Shown one piece after another: positions 46,213 to 54,393 of a stretch of DNA of 64,000 nucleotides. Numbering within the stretch: the first letter of the stretch is position 1; every line of letters begins with the position of its first letter. Position numbers and translations under genes: made by a program. Origin of the DNA: Staphylococcus simulans (GTDB taxonomy: Bacteria > Bacillota > Bacilli > Staphylococcales > Staphylococcaceae); NCBI RefSeq assembly GCF_002994445.1, contig NZ_MRZJ01000002.1, forward strand, positions 124,001 to 188,000. The letters are read 5' to 3'. The notes beneath the pieces were generated by a model. That model saw only the letters and a program-made list of their open reading frames with translations, had not been told where the DNA came from and searched no databases.

Positions 46213-47112
46213 ATGTCTTTAGAATTAAAAGATGTCACGAAACAGTATGGTGATAAAACTGTTGTGAATGATATCTCTTTGTCTCTAGAAAATGGAAAAA
46301 TGTTAGGTTTTTTAGGACGAAACGGTGCAGGTAAGACGACGACGTTTCGTATGATATTAGGATTAACACCTTTAACACAAGGAGAAGTGACGTATAATGG
46401 CCGTAAAATGGGAGAGCATATGTTTAATAAAGTGGGCTATCTTCCAGAAGAACGCGGACTGCATCCGAAAATGAAAGTAGCGGATGAATTGCGTTATCTT
46501 GCGACATTAAAAGGAATGTCGAAAAAAGATTTTAATCAAGCATTGGATTATTGGCTGAATCGTTTTGAGATTATGGAGAATAGAGATAAGAAAATCGAGT
46601 CGCTTTCTAAAGGGAATCAGCAAAAGATTCAATTGCTTGCGAGTTTGATACATCAGCCTGAACTATTAATATTGGATGAACCTTTCAGTGGTTTGGATCC
46701 AGTTAATGTAGAGTTATTAAAGTCAGCTGTAAAAGATTTGAATCAAAAAGGGACGACGATTATCTTTAGTTCACACCGTATGGAACATGTGGAAGAATTA
46801 TGCGATGACATTTGTATTTTGAATCAAGGCAATCTTGTATTACAAGGCGATATTCAAACGATTAAAGACAGCTTTGATTTGAAGAAGATTGTGATTGAAA
46901 CAGAAAAGACTTTAGAAGTATTAGATAACATCGAAGGTGTAACACATATTGAACGTGCAAAACGTATGATTACATTATCAGTTGAAGATGAAGCAGCCGC
47001 AGAACGTGTCTTCAACGCAGTGGCGCAAAGCGGATTTGTGAAACGGTTCCAAGTTTTAGAACCTTCTATTCAAGATATCTTTATTCAGCAAGTAGGTGAA
47101 ATTCATGGATAA
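46213..47112 (+). CDS. ABC transporter ATPase, YhaQ/NatA-like
   Basis: A 299-residue ATPase of the ABC-2 export class. Walker A GRNGAGKTT (about 35), Q-loop GYLPEERGLHPKM, signature SKGNQQKIQ (a variant LSxGN form usual in this group), Walker B LLILDEPFSGLDPVN and H-loop SHRMEHVEEL. A C-terminal DUF4162-type domain (about 210-299) follows. The start at ATG 46213 has TAGGAG nine bases before; an in-frame GTG at 46204 is less likely. It overlaps the permease gene by eight bases. Confidence 0.92.
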   Translation: MSLELKDVTKQYGDKTVVNDISLSLENGKMLGFLGRNGAGKTTTFRMILGLTPLTQGEVTYNGRKMGEHMFNKVGYLPEERGLHPKMKVADELRYLATLKGMSKKDFNQALDYWLNRFEIMENRDKKIESLSKGNQQKIQLLASLIHQPELLILDEPFSGLDPVNVELLKSAVKDLNQKGTTIIFSSHRMEHVEELCDDICILNQGNLVLQGDIQTIKDSFDLKKIVIETEKTLEVLDNIEGVTHIERAKRMITLSVEDEAAAERVFNAVAQSGFVKRFQVLEPSIQDIFIQQVGEIHG

Positions 47113-48337
47113 ATTCTTAGCGACTTTTAAATTAACGTATAAAAATAAAGTGACATCTCGTGCATTTATTATTATGACAGCTATTTTGGCTATTATTATT
47201 GTTGCTGCGGTGAATGCGAATAAAATTATCGATTTATTCGACGGCGGACCTGACAAAATCGGAATTGCGGCCAATGAACCTAAAATAGCGCAAATGGTTC
47301 AAGCACAAAGTAAGCAAATGGAAGAAAAAGGGACAAAATTTAAAATTTTATCTAAAGATCAAGCAATCAAAGAAGTGAAAAACGAAAAATTAGATAAGGC
47401 CTATCTCGTTCACTTAAAAGGGCAGCAGCTTGAAGGTGAAATTGTCAGCAAAGATACACCTTCTGAAGAAGCAAAACAAAAGCTTGAAAGTATGTTAACA
47501 CCGATTCAAACACAAGCGATTGCTAAGAAGATTAATTTGAATCCTAAAGATTTAGCCGCTATCCAGCAAAAAAGCAAAGTGTCAGGCAAATCAGTAGGAA
47601 AAGATACAGCAGAGCAATCAGAGAGTAATAAAGTGTTGCATATGATTATTTTATATGCTGGTATCATGTTAATGTTTATTGTCATCATGAATTATGCGAA
47701 CCAAGTTGCGATGGAGGTTGCGACTGAAAAGACATCGCGTGTGATTGAAATGGTCATCACTAGTATTTCGCCGGTTAAACATATTTTAGCAAAGATACTG
47801 GCGATTATCTGTGCAGCATTTACTCAAGTATTTGTTTTAGCATTGATTACTGCTGTCGCAATCTATTTCTCAGATGCGAAAGATTTAATGAGCAAATTCG
47901 ACATTACCATTACACCGCTTACAACGCAATTGATTGTAGTTGGTATTATCTGTATCATTATCGGAATTATTACTTACACTGTATTAGGTACTATTCTTGG
48001 TGCTTTAGCAACACGAATTGAAGATTTGAACCAAGCATTGATGCCGATGACTATTATCAGTTTTATAGCATTCTACATTGCAATTTTCAGTTTGTCTGCA
48101 CCGAATACGACATTAACTAAAATTACAAGCTTTATTCCGCTGCTTTCACCATATGTGTTATTCTTGCGTGCTTCGACACCGGAACTTCAAATGTGGGAAA
48201 TCATAGTCAGCCTATTATTGTCGCTTGTTGTCTTAGTCTTGTTAGTTTGGATAGCAGTCAGAAGCTATCGCGACTCTGTACTTACGTTTGAAAAGGGAAT
48301 TTTCAAAGCGTTGAAACGTACATTTAGAAAGCAATAA
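47105..48337 (+). CDS. ABC-2 type permease, YhaP/NatB-like
   Basis: A 410-residue permease with an N-terminal helix (about 22-42), a large extracytoplasmic domain (about 50-175) and six C-terminal helices. The typical ABC-2 block is NYANQVAMEVATEKTSRVIEMVITSISPVKHILAKI (about 195). GTLEIL-like signature residues appear as VLGTILGALATRIEDLNQALMPM. Start ATG 47105 overlaps the ATPase gene; the other in-frame ATG at 47096 is possible. NatAB/YhaQP relatives export sodium or unknown substrates; nothing here identifies the cargo. Confidence 0.9.
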   Translation: MDKFLATFKLTYKNKVTSRAFIIMTAILAIIIVAAVNANKIIDLFDGGPDKIGIAANEPKIAQMVQAQSKQMEEKGTKFKILSKDQAIKEVKNEKLDKAYLVHLKGQQLEGEIVSKDTPSEEAKQKLESMLTPIQTQAIAKKINLNPKDLAAIQQKSKVSGKSVGKDTAEQSESNKVLHMIILYAGIMLMFIVIMNYANQVAMEVATEKTSRVIEMVITSISPVKHILAKILAIICAAFTQVFVLALITAVAIYFSDAKDLMSKFDITITPLTTQLIVVGIICIIIGIITYTVLGTILGALATRIEDLNQALMPMTIISFIAFYIAIFSLSAPNTTLTKITSFIPLLSPYVLFLRASTPELQMWEIIVSLLLSLVVLVLLVWIAVRSYRDSVLTFEKGIFKALKRTFRKQ

Positions 48338-48365
48338 TAACAATATTATAAAAATATTTATAAAT

Positions 48366-48410
48366 GGCGCACCTTTACTCCTTTTCTATCTAGTAAAGCG
48401 TGCGCCTTAT
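48366..48410 (+). terminator. Hairpin terminator after the ABC-2 permease
   Basis: GGCGCAC (48366-48372) pairs with GTGCGCC (48400-48406), and TTACT with AGTAA inside; T-rich tail. Confidence 0.75.
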
Positions 48411-48466
48411 TGTTAAAATATAGAGTAAGGAAAGTAATATAGATATATATAGGTGGCAATAAAGAT

Positions 48467-48793
48467 ATGATGTATCCAATCGTAATTTTTATTTTAGCAG
48501 GGCTGTGTGAAATCGGCGGCGGTTATTTGATTTGGTTGTGGTTAAGAGATGCGCAATCACCGTTACTGGGGTTGCTTGGAGGTACCCTTTTAATTGCATA
48601 TGGGATCATCGCAACATTCCAAGCATTTCCAACATTCAGCCGAGTATATGCGGCGTATGGCGGTGTATTTATCGTCATGAGTATAATATGGGGGTACGTT
48701 TTTGATAAACAAGTACCGGATAAGTATGATGTCATAGGAGGCATTGTATGTATCATCGGTGTCTTGATTATGTTGCTGCCTGACAGAGGTTGA
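48467..48793 (+). CDS. YnfA-family (UPF0060) membrane protein
   Basis: A 108-residue small membrane protein with four helices, the size of YnfA/UPF0060 and structurally akin to small multidrug resistance proteins. Family features are [21 protein letters not shown] (helix 1 with the conserved E), [32 protein letters not shown] and [20 protein letters not shown]. Efflux is suspected for the family but the substrate is unknown. ATGATG offers two starts (48467, 48470) behind TAGGTGG. The galactose epimerase-type gene follows directly. Confidence 0.92.
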   Translation: MMYPIVIFILAGLCEIGGGYLIWLWLRDAQSPLLGLLGGTLLIAYGIIATFQAFPTFSRVYAAYGGVFIVMSIIWGYVFDKQVPDKYDVIGGIVCIIGVLIMLLPDRG

Positions 48794-48828
48794 TTCTGGC
48801 TGAATCAACGAGGAAAGGGTGTATTGAA

Positions 48829-49848
48829 ATGATGTTTACAGAAGTGGAGCACCAAAGAAATGGTTTAGATTTAATTAAAATTGACAATGATCGCGCAAAA
48901 ATTGTCTTTTCAAACTATGGAGCACGTATCGTGTCTTGGAAATATGAGGATAATAATATTGTACTCGGCAATGTAGTAGAAGCGGATGAATTTTATTTTG
49001 AAAATCCATTTTACTTCGGTGCGAGTGTAGGACGCTACGGCGGCCGTATTGAAGAGGGACGTTTTGAACTTGACGGCAAATCATATCAATTAGAACAAAA
49101 TGATCCGCCGCACCATTTGCATGGCGGTCCGCAAGGAATGAACCGACATTTCTTCGACTATGAAATTAAAGATGACAATGGCGGATTTATCCAAATTATT
49201 TTCACTACGACACTTAAAGCAGCAGAAGACCATTACCCTGGAGATATTAAAGTAAAGATAATACATACGTATGATATCGACAACAGATGGACGATTGAAT
49301 ATGCTGCAGAAGCAACAGAAACAACTTTATTTAATCCAACAAATCATGTCTATTTCAACTTGAATCGGGATAATAAAGAAATAGATAATCATTATTTATC
49401 AAGTTCAGATTTGAAAGTGCATCTCTTGAATGATAAGAACTTACCGAGTGTCGATGATGTTGTAGATTTAAATGCATTATCAGATCATCAACCTATCAGT
49501 TTCAAAGAAATCTTCGATAACGAGGAGACACCTTTGCACGCACAAATCGAAAAGTATCAAGGACTAGATCATCCGTTTACAATTGGTGATGAACTGATTG
49601 TTGAAAACAAACAATTTTTGTTGAAAATGGAGACGGATATGCCGAATGTGGTAGTCTTTACGTTTAATGAAACAAACAACTGGGATAGCGATATGAATAT
49701 ATATAAACCCCACTCAGGTTTTACTTTGGAAGCGCAAAGCTTGCCGAATGATATCAACTTGTTAGGGGAAGAAGCACCCTCGATTTTACGCAAAGGCGAT
49801 GCTTTCTTCTCTAAAACAACGTATCAAATCATAGAAAAATCAGAGTAA
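48829..49848 (+). CDS. Aldose 1-epimerase (galactose mutarotase)
   Basis: A 339-residue beta-sandwich enzyme that interconverts alpha and beta anomers of aldoses such as galactose and glucose. Active-site blocks are NDPPHHLHGGPQGMNRHFFDY (substrate His), FNPTNHVYFNLN (catalytic His) and SGFTLEAQSLPND (catalytic Glu). GASVGRYGGRIEEGRF is the N-terminal family signature. Start ATG 48829 (or 48832) follows AGGAAAGGG; an in-frame ATT-proximal start at 48790 inside ynfA is unlikely. rpiA follows after 23 bases, so the two sugar genes are probably co-transcribed. Confidence 0.93.
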   Translation: MMFTEVEHQRNGLDLIKIDNDRAKIVFSNYGARIVSWKYEDNNIVLGNVVEADEFYFENPFYFGASVGRYGGRIEEGRFELDGKSYQLEQNDPPHHLHGGPQGMNRHFFDYEIKDDNGGFIQIIFTTTLKAAEDHYPGDIKVKIIHTYDIDNRWTIEYAAEATETTLFNPTNHVYFNLNRDNKEIDNHYLSSSDLKVHLLNDKNLPSVDDVVDLNALSDHQPISFKEIFDNEETPLHAQIEKYQGLDHPFTIGDELIVENKQFLLKMETDMPNVVVFTFNETNNWDSDMNIYKPHSGFTLEAQSLPNDINLLGEEAPSILRKGDAFFSKTTYQIIEKSE

Positions 49849-49871
49849 TACGATGACAAGGAGTATTCAGC

Positions 49872-50558
49872 ATGGATGTTAGAGAGTTAAAATTACAAAC
49901 AGTAAAAGATGCAGTATCAGAAATTAAAGATGGTATGGTTGTAGGCATTGGTACAGGCAGTACGATTGAATTATTATTACCGCATATTGCAGCGCTGCTG
50001 GAAGATGGGACCACAAAGATTACAGGTGTTTGTACATCCAATAAAACAGGATTAGCCGCAAAAGAATTAGGCATTACGATTGTAGATGTAAATGATGTGG
50101 ATCATATCGATGTCGCAATCGACGGTGCTGATGAGTTCGATCCTGATTTGAATCTTATTAAAGGCGGAGGCGGCGCATTGTTTCGTGAAAAAGTAATTGA
50201 TGAAATGGCTGAACGTTTTGTGGTCATTGCTGATGAAACGAAACAAGTGGATTATTTAGGCCAAACGTTTAAATTGCCGGTTGAAGTCGATCGCTTCAAT
50301 TGGATGCTTGTCGCAAAGAAAATCGAAGCACAAACGAAAGCGAAAGTTACACGCCGCAATGTTGAAGACATTACGTTCGTGACAGATAACGGCAACTATA
50401 TTTTAGATATTGAATTACCGCCGAACACAGATCCATACGACATGCATAACTATTTAATCAACTTAACAGGTGTATTAGAAACTGGATACTTCTTAGATCT
50501 TGCAGATCGTGTCATAGTAGGCAAGCAGCAAGGTGTAGAAATTATCGATAAAGCGTAA
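49872..50558 (+). CDS. rpiA: Ribose-5-phosphate isomerase A
   Basis: A 228-residue enzyme of the pentose phosphate pathway that interconverts ribose-5-phosphate and ribulose-5-phosphate. Motifs are VVGIGTGSTIELLLP (phosphate loop, about 19), DVAIDGADEFDPDLNLIKGGGGALFREKVID with the catalytic Asp/Glu/Lys, and DNGNYILDIE near the C-terminus. Ribosome site AAGGAG. It follows the epimerase gene closely and ends at a large hairpin. lyrA lies convergently after it, as in S. aureus from memory. Confidence 0.95.
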   Translation: MDVRELKLQTVKDAVSEIKDGMVVGIGTGSTIELLLPHIAALLEDGTTKITGVCTSNKTGLAAKELGITIVDVNDVDHIDVAIDGADEFDPDLNLIKGGGGALFREKVIDEMAERFVVIADETKQVDYLGQTFKLPVEVDRFNWMLVAKKIEAQTKAKVTRRNVEDITFVTDNGNYILDIELPPNTDPYDMHNYLINLTGVLETGYFLDLADRVIVGKQQGVEIIDKA

Positions 50559-50589
50559 ATAACATAGAAAAAATAAGGGCTCTATAATA

Positions 50590-50637
50590 AATTCGGTTGA
50601 TGAGATAACTAATTGGTTATTTCTCAATCGAATTTTT
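50590..50637 (+). terminator. Terminator of rpiA
   Basis: A long imperfect stem AATTCG..GAGATAAC / GTTAT..CTC..CGAATT, with a short loop and six T. Confidence 0.85.
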
Positions 50638-50673
50638 TGCATCAGCTGAATTTGAAATAATGCCAAAATAATA

Positions 50674-50718
50674 AGCGCACTGGCTAACAGTCAAATGACC
50701 GTATTGCCAGTGCGCTTG
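50674..50718 (-). terminator. Terminator of lyrA
   Basis: Perfect 12-bp arms AAGCGCACTGGC (50674-50685) and GCCAGTGCGCTT (50707-50718). Confidence 0.75.
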
Positions 50719-50725
50719 CTTTAAC

Positions 50726-51676
50726 TTATTCTTTAAGTTCTCTATCTTCTTTTGGTTCTTCTGTATTCTTTAAGTCGTTGTGTGTATCTGTATCTTTGAT
50801 GTTCTTGTCTTCATGAAGTGTGTCAGCATCTGTTTCATCTTCATGTTTAGGATAATCAAAGTAGTTATTCGGTTCTACTTCTTCAAGCGTATCTTTGGTG
50901 AAGAAATAGAAACATGCTCTGATAATCAGACTCAGTATAATGAAGATTGCGCCGACAAGTGTCGTACTTAAAGCAATGACTTTCATTGAGAAGACATCGC
51001 CTAATTCTTCGCTGAAGAAGAAGACAAGTCCAAATGACATAATCGCATGGAAGACTACTGCGATATAAATCGTGCGGCCTTTAGTACCTCTGATCAACTC
51101 ACCGATAATCATTGAGAAAGCAAAATGATAAAGCAAGTTATAGAGTGTATATTCCATACTGAATGAAGCATTAGCACTCCATAGTGCATATAAAATACCT
51201 ACGATAATAGAGGCAAACAATGTGTTGGTTTTATTTTCTACAACATTTTGCAGGTAAGAACGAAAACCGAACTCTACAAAGAATGCCATTAAAATATGTC
51301 CAATCAGAATAGAAATGACTGACACAGATAAGTTTTTAGATTGTAAAATAATAAAGCTGTCTGCGTATGTATTAAAGGCATACATACAAATAATACAAAT
51401 CACTAACGGCAATATAGCGGCTAATAATATTCTCTCAATGACTTTAAAGCTGATTGAGAGTTTTAAACCGGCAATTTGTGCACGTTTATTTCTAAATACA
51501 ATTAAGCAGATCACAGCTGCGATAAATGGCGCAAGTGTGCTTAAGTCAAAGACAAAGCGTTTAAATGGTACTTGGCCTTGAAAATCTTTCAGAATCAATG
51601 GGAGCGCATATGCGAGTACATAAAAGACGAAAATTGTCATAGCCCATTGGAAACCAGATATGCGTTTCGTGTTCAT
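50726..51676 (-). CDS. lyrA: Lysostaphin resistance protein A / SpdC (CPBP-type membrane protein)
   Basis: A 316-residue protein with about eight membrane helices in the CPBP (Abi) fold and a hydrophilic acidic tail (about 265-316). [48 protein letters not shown] and TKGRTIYIA match S. aureus LyrA/SpdC. The CPBP active-site motif EExxxR is VEFGFR here, missing the first Glu, so it is probably not a protease, as known for LyrA. S. aureus SpdC partners with peptidoglycan hydrolase SagB and affects WalKR signalling. The tail is about 100 residues shorter than in S. aureus. Start 51676 has GGAGG upstream; the longer start at 51709 is rejected. Confidence 0.92.
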   Translation of the reverse strand: MNTKRISGFQWAMTIFVFYVLAYALPLILKDFQGQVPFKRFVFDLSTLAPFIAAVICLIVFRNKRAQIAGLKLSISFKVIERILLAAILPLVICIICMYAFNTYADSFIILQSKNLSVSVISILIGHILMAFFVEFGFRSYLQNVVENKTNTLFASIIVGILYALWSANASFSMEYTLYNLLYHFAFSMIIGELIRGTKGRTIYIAVVFHAIMSFGLVFFFSEELGDVFSMKVIALSTTLVGAIFIILSLIIRACFYFFTKDTLEEVEPNNYFDYPKHEDETDADTLHEDKNIKDTDTHNDLKNTEEPKEDRELKE

Positions 51677-52032
51677 TGAGAAACCTCCAATAATTACGGC
51701 AATATCCATACAGTTGTAATTAAACTACTATCATATAATACATATGGCTTTACGTGAACCCTTATTATGTATTGCGTATTTTAATTCTTATTAATCGTAT
51801 GGACATACATAATAACCTAATAGTATTATACATCTCCATAATAAAGAAATAAATTACTTCCCTTGAAATGACTTATAAATGAAATATCATTGTAAAGGTT
51901 GCATGCGATAATCTTAAGTGAAAGCGTTTTAATATTTTTAAGAAAGGGGTATGTAAAAAGCACATGCAATGTTTAGTATGCATATATAAATTGCATGCTG
52001 GCATATGACAACTTTAAGGAGGATGTTGTGAG
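51677..52032. other. Regulatory region between lyrA and hutG
   Basis: About 355 bp, AT-rich, without an ORF of note. It holds a cre-like site (51919-51932) and three TTGCATGC-type elements (51899-51906, 51963-51970, 51990-51997), the last two forming an 8-bp inverted repeat CATGCAAT/ATTGCATG with a 19-bp spacer. These are candidate operators for hutG. Confidence 0.55.
51919..51932 (+). promoter_or_regulatory. cre-like site upstream of hutG
   Basis: TGAAAGCGTTTTAA matches about 12 of 14 positions of the CcpA consensus, about 100 bp before hutG. Catabolite repression of histidine use is well known in Gram-positive bacteria. Confidence 0.5.
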
Positions 52033-52962
52033 ATGTATAAGCAAGCCAACAAAGATTTATGGACAGGCAGAGTAGATAGTGAGTCGGATGAAACACAATT
52101 TCGACATTTCCAAACTATTGAACTAAAAGATATCAATGAAACAAAATTGGATAAAAAAGAAGGTACAGGTATTTTAGGCTACGCTGTAGACAAAGGGGTA
52201 GAACTGAACAACGGCCGTGTAGGTGCACAAGAAGGACCGGATGCGATCCGTAAAGCATTCGCAAACTTGTCTGTGTTAACACCATGTCCAGTTTATGATT
52301 ACGGCAATGTTTATCATGACCACGATCATTTAATCGATACACAAGAAGAGTATGCGGATTTAGCAGCGCAAATGTTTAACAATCATTCTTATTCATTGTT
52401 AATCGGCGGCGGTCATGATATTGCTTATGCACAATATCTTGCGATGCGCAAAGCCTATCCGAATGAATCCATCGGTGTCATTAATATCGATGCACACTTT
52501 GATACAAGAGAAGCAGAATCATCTACATCTGGTACAAGTTTCAGACAGATTTTAGAGGGTGATGATAATGCGAATTATTTCGTATTAGGTATTCAACCAG
52601 CCAGCAATACGAAACATTTATTTGATTACGCAGAACAGCGCGGTGTTGAATTTGTGACGGTAGATGAAATTCTGCATGAAATATCACCGACTATCAAAGA
52701 TAAAGTCGACCACTTTATCAACAGACATGACATAATTATGCTGACAATTTGTATGGATGTTGTAGACAGTGCATTTGCACCAGGTGTCAGTGCACCTGCT
52801 GTGAACGGTCTTACACCGCATATCATTTTAGAATTGACGAGACGTATTGTCGGACATGAGAAATTAGTATCAGTCAGTGTCGCAGAAACGAATCCGTTGC
52901 ATGATGTGGATAATCGTACTGCCAAACTGGTCGCTTTGTTCTTGCATAACTTTATTCATTAA
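52033..52962 (+). CDS. hutG: Formimidoylglutamase
   Basis: A 309-residue arginase-fold manganese enzyme that hydrolyses N-formimidoyl-L-glutamate to glutamate and formamide, the last step of histidine degradation. Metal ligands lie in LIGGGHDIAYAQ (about 120), VINIDAHFDTREAES (DAHFD) and ICMDVVDSAFAPGVSAP (the DxxD of the family). GVELNNGRVGAQEGPDAIRKAF is the usual N-terminal block. Strong AGGAGG ribosome site; ATG at 52033. It has its own regulatory region with a cre-like site. Separate from hutU-hutI, with a LysR gene between. Confidence 0.95.
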   Translation: MYKQANKDLWTGRVDSESDETQFRHFQTIELKDINETKLDKKEGTGILGYAVDKGVELNNGRVGAQEGPDAIRKAFANLSVLTPCPVYDYGNVYHDHDHLIDTQEEYADLAAQMFNNHSYSLLIGGGHDIAYAQYLAMRKAYPNESIGVINIDAHFDTREAESSTSGTSFRQILEGDDNANYFVLGIQPASNTKHLFDYAEQRGVEFVTVDEILHEISPTIKDKVDHFINRHDIIMLTICMDVVDSAFAPGVSAPAVNGLTPHIILELTRRIVGHEKLVSVSVAETNPLHDVDNRTAKLVALFLHNFIH

Positions 52963-52975
52963 TCAATCAAAAGCA

Positions 52976-53017
52976 GAAACGGATACCTCCATTTTGTTGG
53001 AAGTATCCGTTTCTTTT
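52976..53017. terminator. Terminator between hutG and the LysR gene
   Basis: Arms GAAACGGATAC (52976-52986) and GTATCCGTTTC (53003-53013), flanked by T on the plus exit. Confidence 0.85.
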
Positions 53018-53020
53018 TCT

Positions 53021-53911
53021 TTACGGCTTTTCCGTTTTCCAATAGTTGATACAGTCATTAATCAGTGCATTGGCAGATTCTGATAATTTACGGTGATCGA
53101 TATAATTAATGTACAGCGTACGTTCAATACCCGGTTGGAGTTTGACAGCATTTAAATCGTTGGCAGAAAAGGATTGGTAGTAGAAGCGAGGGATAATGGT
53201 GTGCCCTAAACCGCGATGTACTAATGTAGTTGCTGTTTCAAAACGATCTACTTCTAATATAATGTTCGGATGAATATTCATATGCTTAAAGTATTCATCA
53301 ACGTGCTTTCTGACTTGATATTGCCGGTTAGGAAGTATAAGCGGCAAGTGCTGCAAAGTTTCTGCTTTGACACGCTGTCTGTCTGTAAATTCATTTTTAG
53401 GAGTAATCAATACATATGGTTCTTGATACAGCGGTACTGAGGTAATGCCTTCACGTTGAATTTCTTCGTTGGATAAAGCAAATTGAACATCGAAGTTCAG
53501 CAAGCTTGAAATAATATGGCGCAAGCTGTGCTGCTCAACAATCTGGTAGCGCTGATTATTGAACTTTAAGTGGTGATGCTGAATGACCATTGCCATCCAT
53601 GCACTGGTTGATTCTAAGATTGAAAGTTTAATGCGTGGTTCATCACTGATATTCAAGTCATACATTTGATCTAAAGTCCGGTGGTACGTATCGACTAAAT
53701 CTTTAGCATACTTATAAAATTGAATCCCTTTTTCAGTAATTTTCAATTCTTTTGTGGTTCTGATAAATAATAAGTAGCCTAAGTCACTTTCTATTTTTTT
53801 AATTGCAGTAGTTAAGGAAGGCTGACTGATATGTAAAAATTGTGCAGCTTTGGTAAAACTATTGTACTTAACCACAGCTAAAAAATACTCTAATTGTACT
53901 ATTTTCAACAT
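53021..53911 (-). CDS. LysR-family regulator of the hut locus
   Basis: A 296-residue LysR-type regulator. The N-terminal winged helix is MLKIVQLEYFLAVVKYNSFTKAAQFLHISQPSLTTAIKKIESDLGYLLFIRTTKELKITEKG. The effector domain spans about 90-290 and ends NYIDHRKLSESANALINDCINYW. Position between hutG and the yjiH-like/hutUI genes suggests it controls histidine use, with urocanate or histidine as effector; this is inferred from context. It is divergent from the yjiH-like gene over about 480 bp. GGGGATG ribosome site. Confidence 0.9.
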   Translation of the reverse strand: MLKIVQLEYFLAVVKYNSFTKAAQFLHISQPSLTTAIKKIESDLGYLLFIRTTKELKITEKGIQFYKYAKDLVDTYHRTLDQMYDLNISDEPRIKLSILESTSAWMAMVIQHHHLKFNNQRYQIVEQHSLRHIISSLLNFDVQFALSNEEIQREGITSVPLYQEPYVLITPKNEFTDRQRVKAETLQHLPLILPNRQYQVRKHVDEYFKHMNIHPNIILEVDRFETATTLVHRGLGHTIIPRFYYQSFSANDLNAVKLQPGIERTLYINYIDHRKLSESANALINDCINYWKTEKP

Positions 53912-54240
53912 CTCATCCCCTTGTTTAAGATTTCGAAAACCATTGAAGTTAAAGCATTTTCACACATTTATAGCTTCAAACTATGAGTGGTTAGTTTATT
54001 TATATTTGAAGCTTATAGCAATGACCCCTTATACTTAATGTGTAATGCAAGTTATTCCTCAACAATTTTTGTTGTTATTTTTTTGACATAGAATATTTAG
54101 AATTTTCAAGAAATGGTAAATATTCGATTAATCATTTAACAATTTCTTGAACACTTAATTTATTATAGCATGATGAGAAGTGTTTAACTTGCGAGTTTAT
54201 TGAAGGAGGACTTTCATTCAAATAAAGGGGCGGCAATTAA
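53912..54240. other. Intergenic region upstream of the yjiH-like gene
   Basis: About 330 bp with no recognised gene, presumed to hold both the LysR promoter and the hutUI promoter. A strong Shine-Dalgarno sequence GAAGGAGGA (54202-54210) has no ATG/GTG/TTG start in range downstream of it. No clear -35/-10 pair was found. Confidence 0.45.
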
Positions 54241-54393
54241 ATGGTGAGGGGACGTCATCAGTTAATTGTCGTAATTTTACAAAAACTTCATAAAAATGAG
54301 AACGGTATGATACGAAGCTTAAGTCATCGAGATCCAGTCAGAATCAAAACAGCTTTGATGTACTTGTTAAACAAAGGGGTGTACCAAGTATGA
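54241..54393 (+). CDS. Small ORF (50 aa) coupled to the yjiH-like gene
   Basis: A 50-codon ORF starting ATG 54241 and ending TGA 54391-54393, overlapping the next start codon as ATGA. The product starts MVRGRHQLIVVILQKLHKN and continues with GMIRSLSHRDPVRIKTALMYLLNKGVYQV, an amphipathic helical sequence with the look of a short winged-helix fragment. AAAGGGG lies about ten bases before the ATG. It has three histidines (6, 17, 29), but spread rather than clustered, so a classical attenuator leader is doubtful. It could be a real small protein or a translational coupling device. Confidence 0.45.
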   Translation: MVRGRHQLIVVILQKLHKNENGMIRSLSHRDPVRIKTALMYLLNKGVYQV

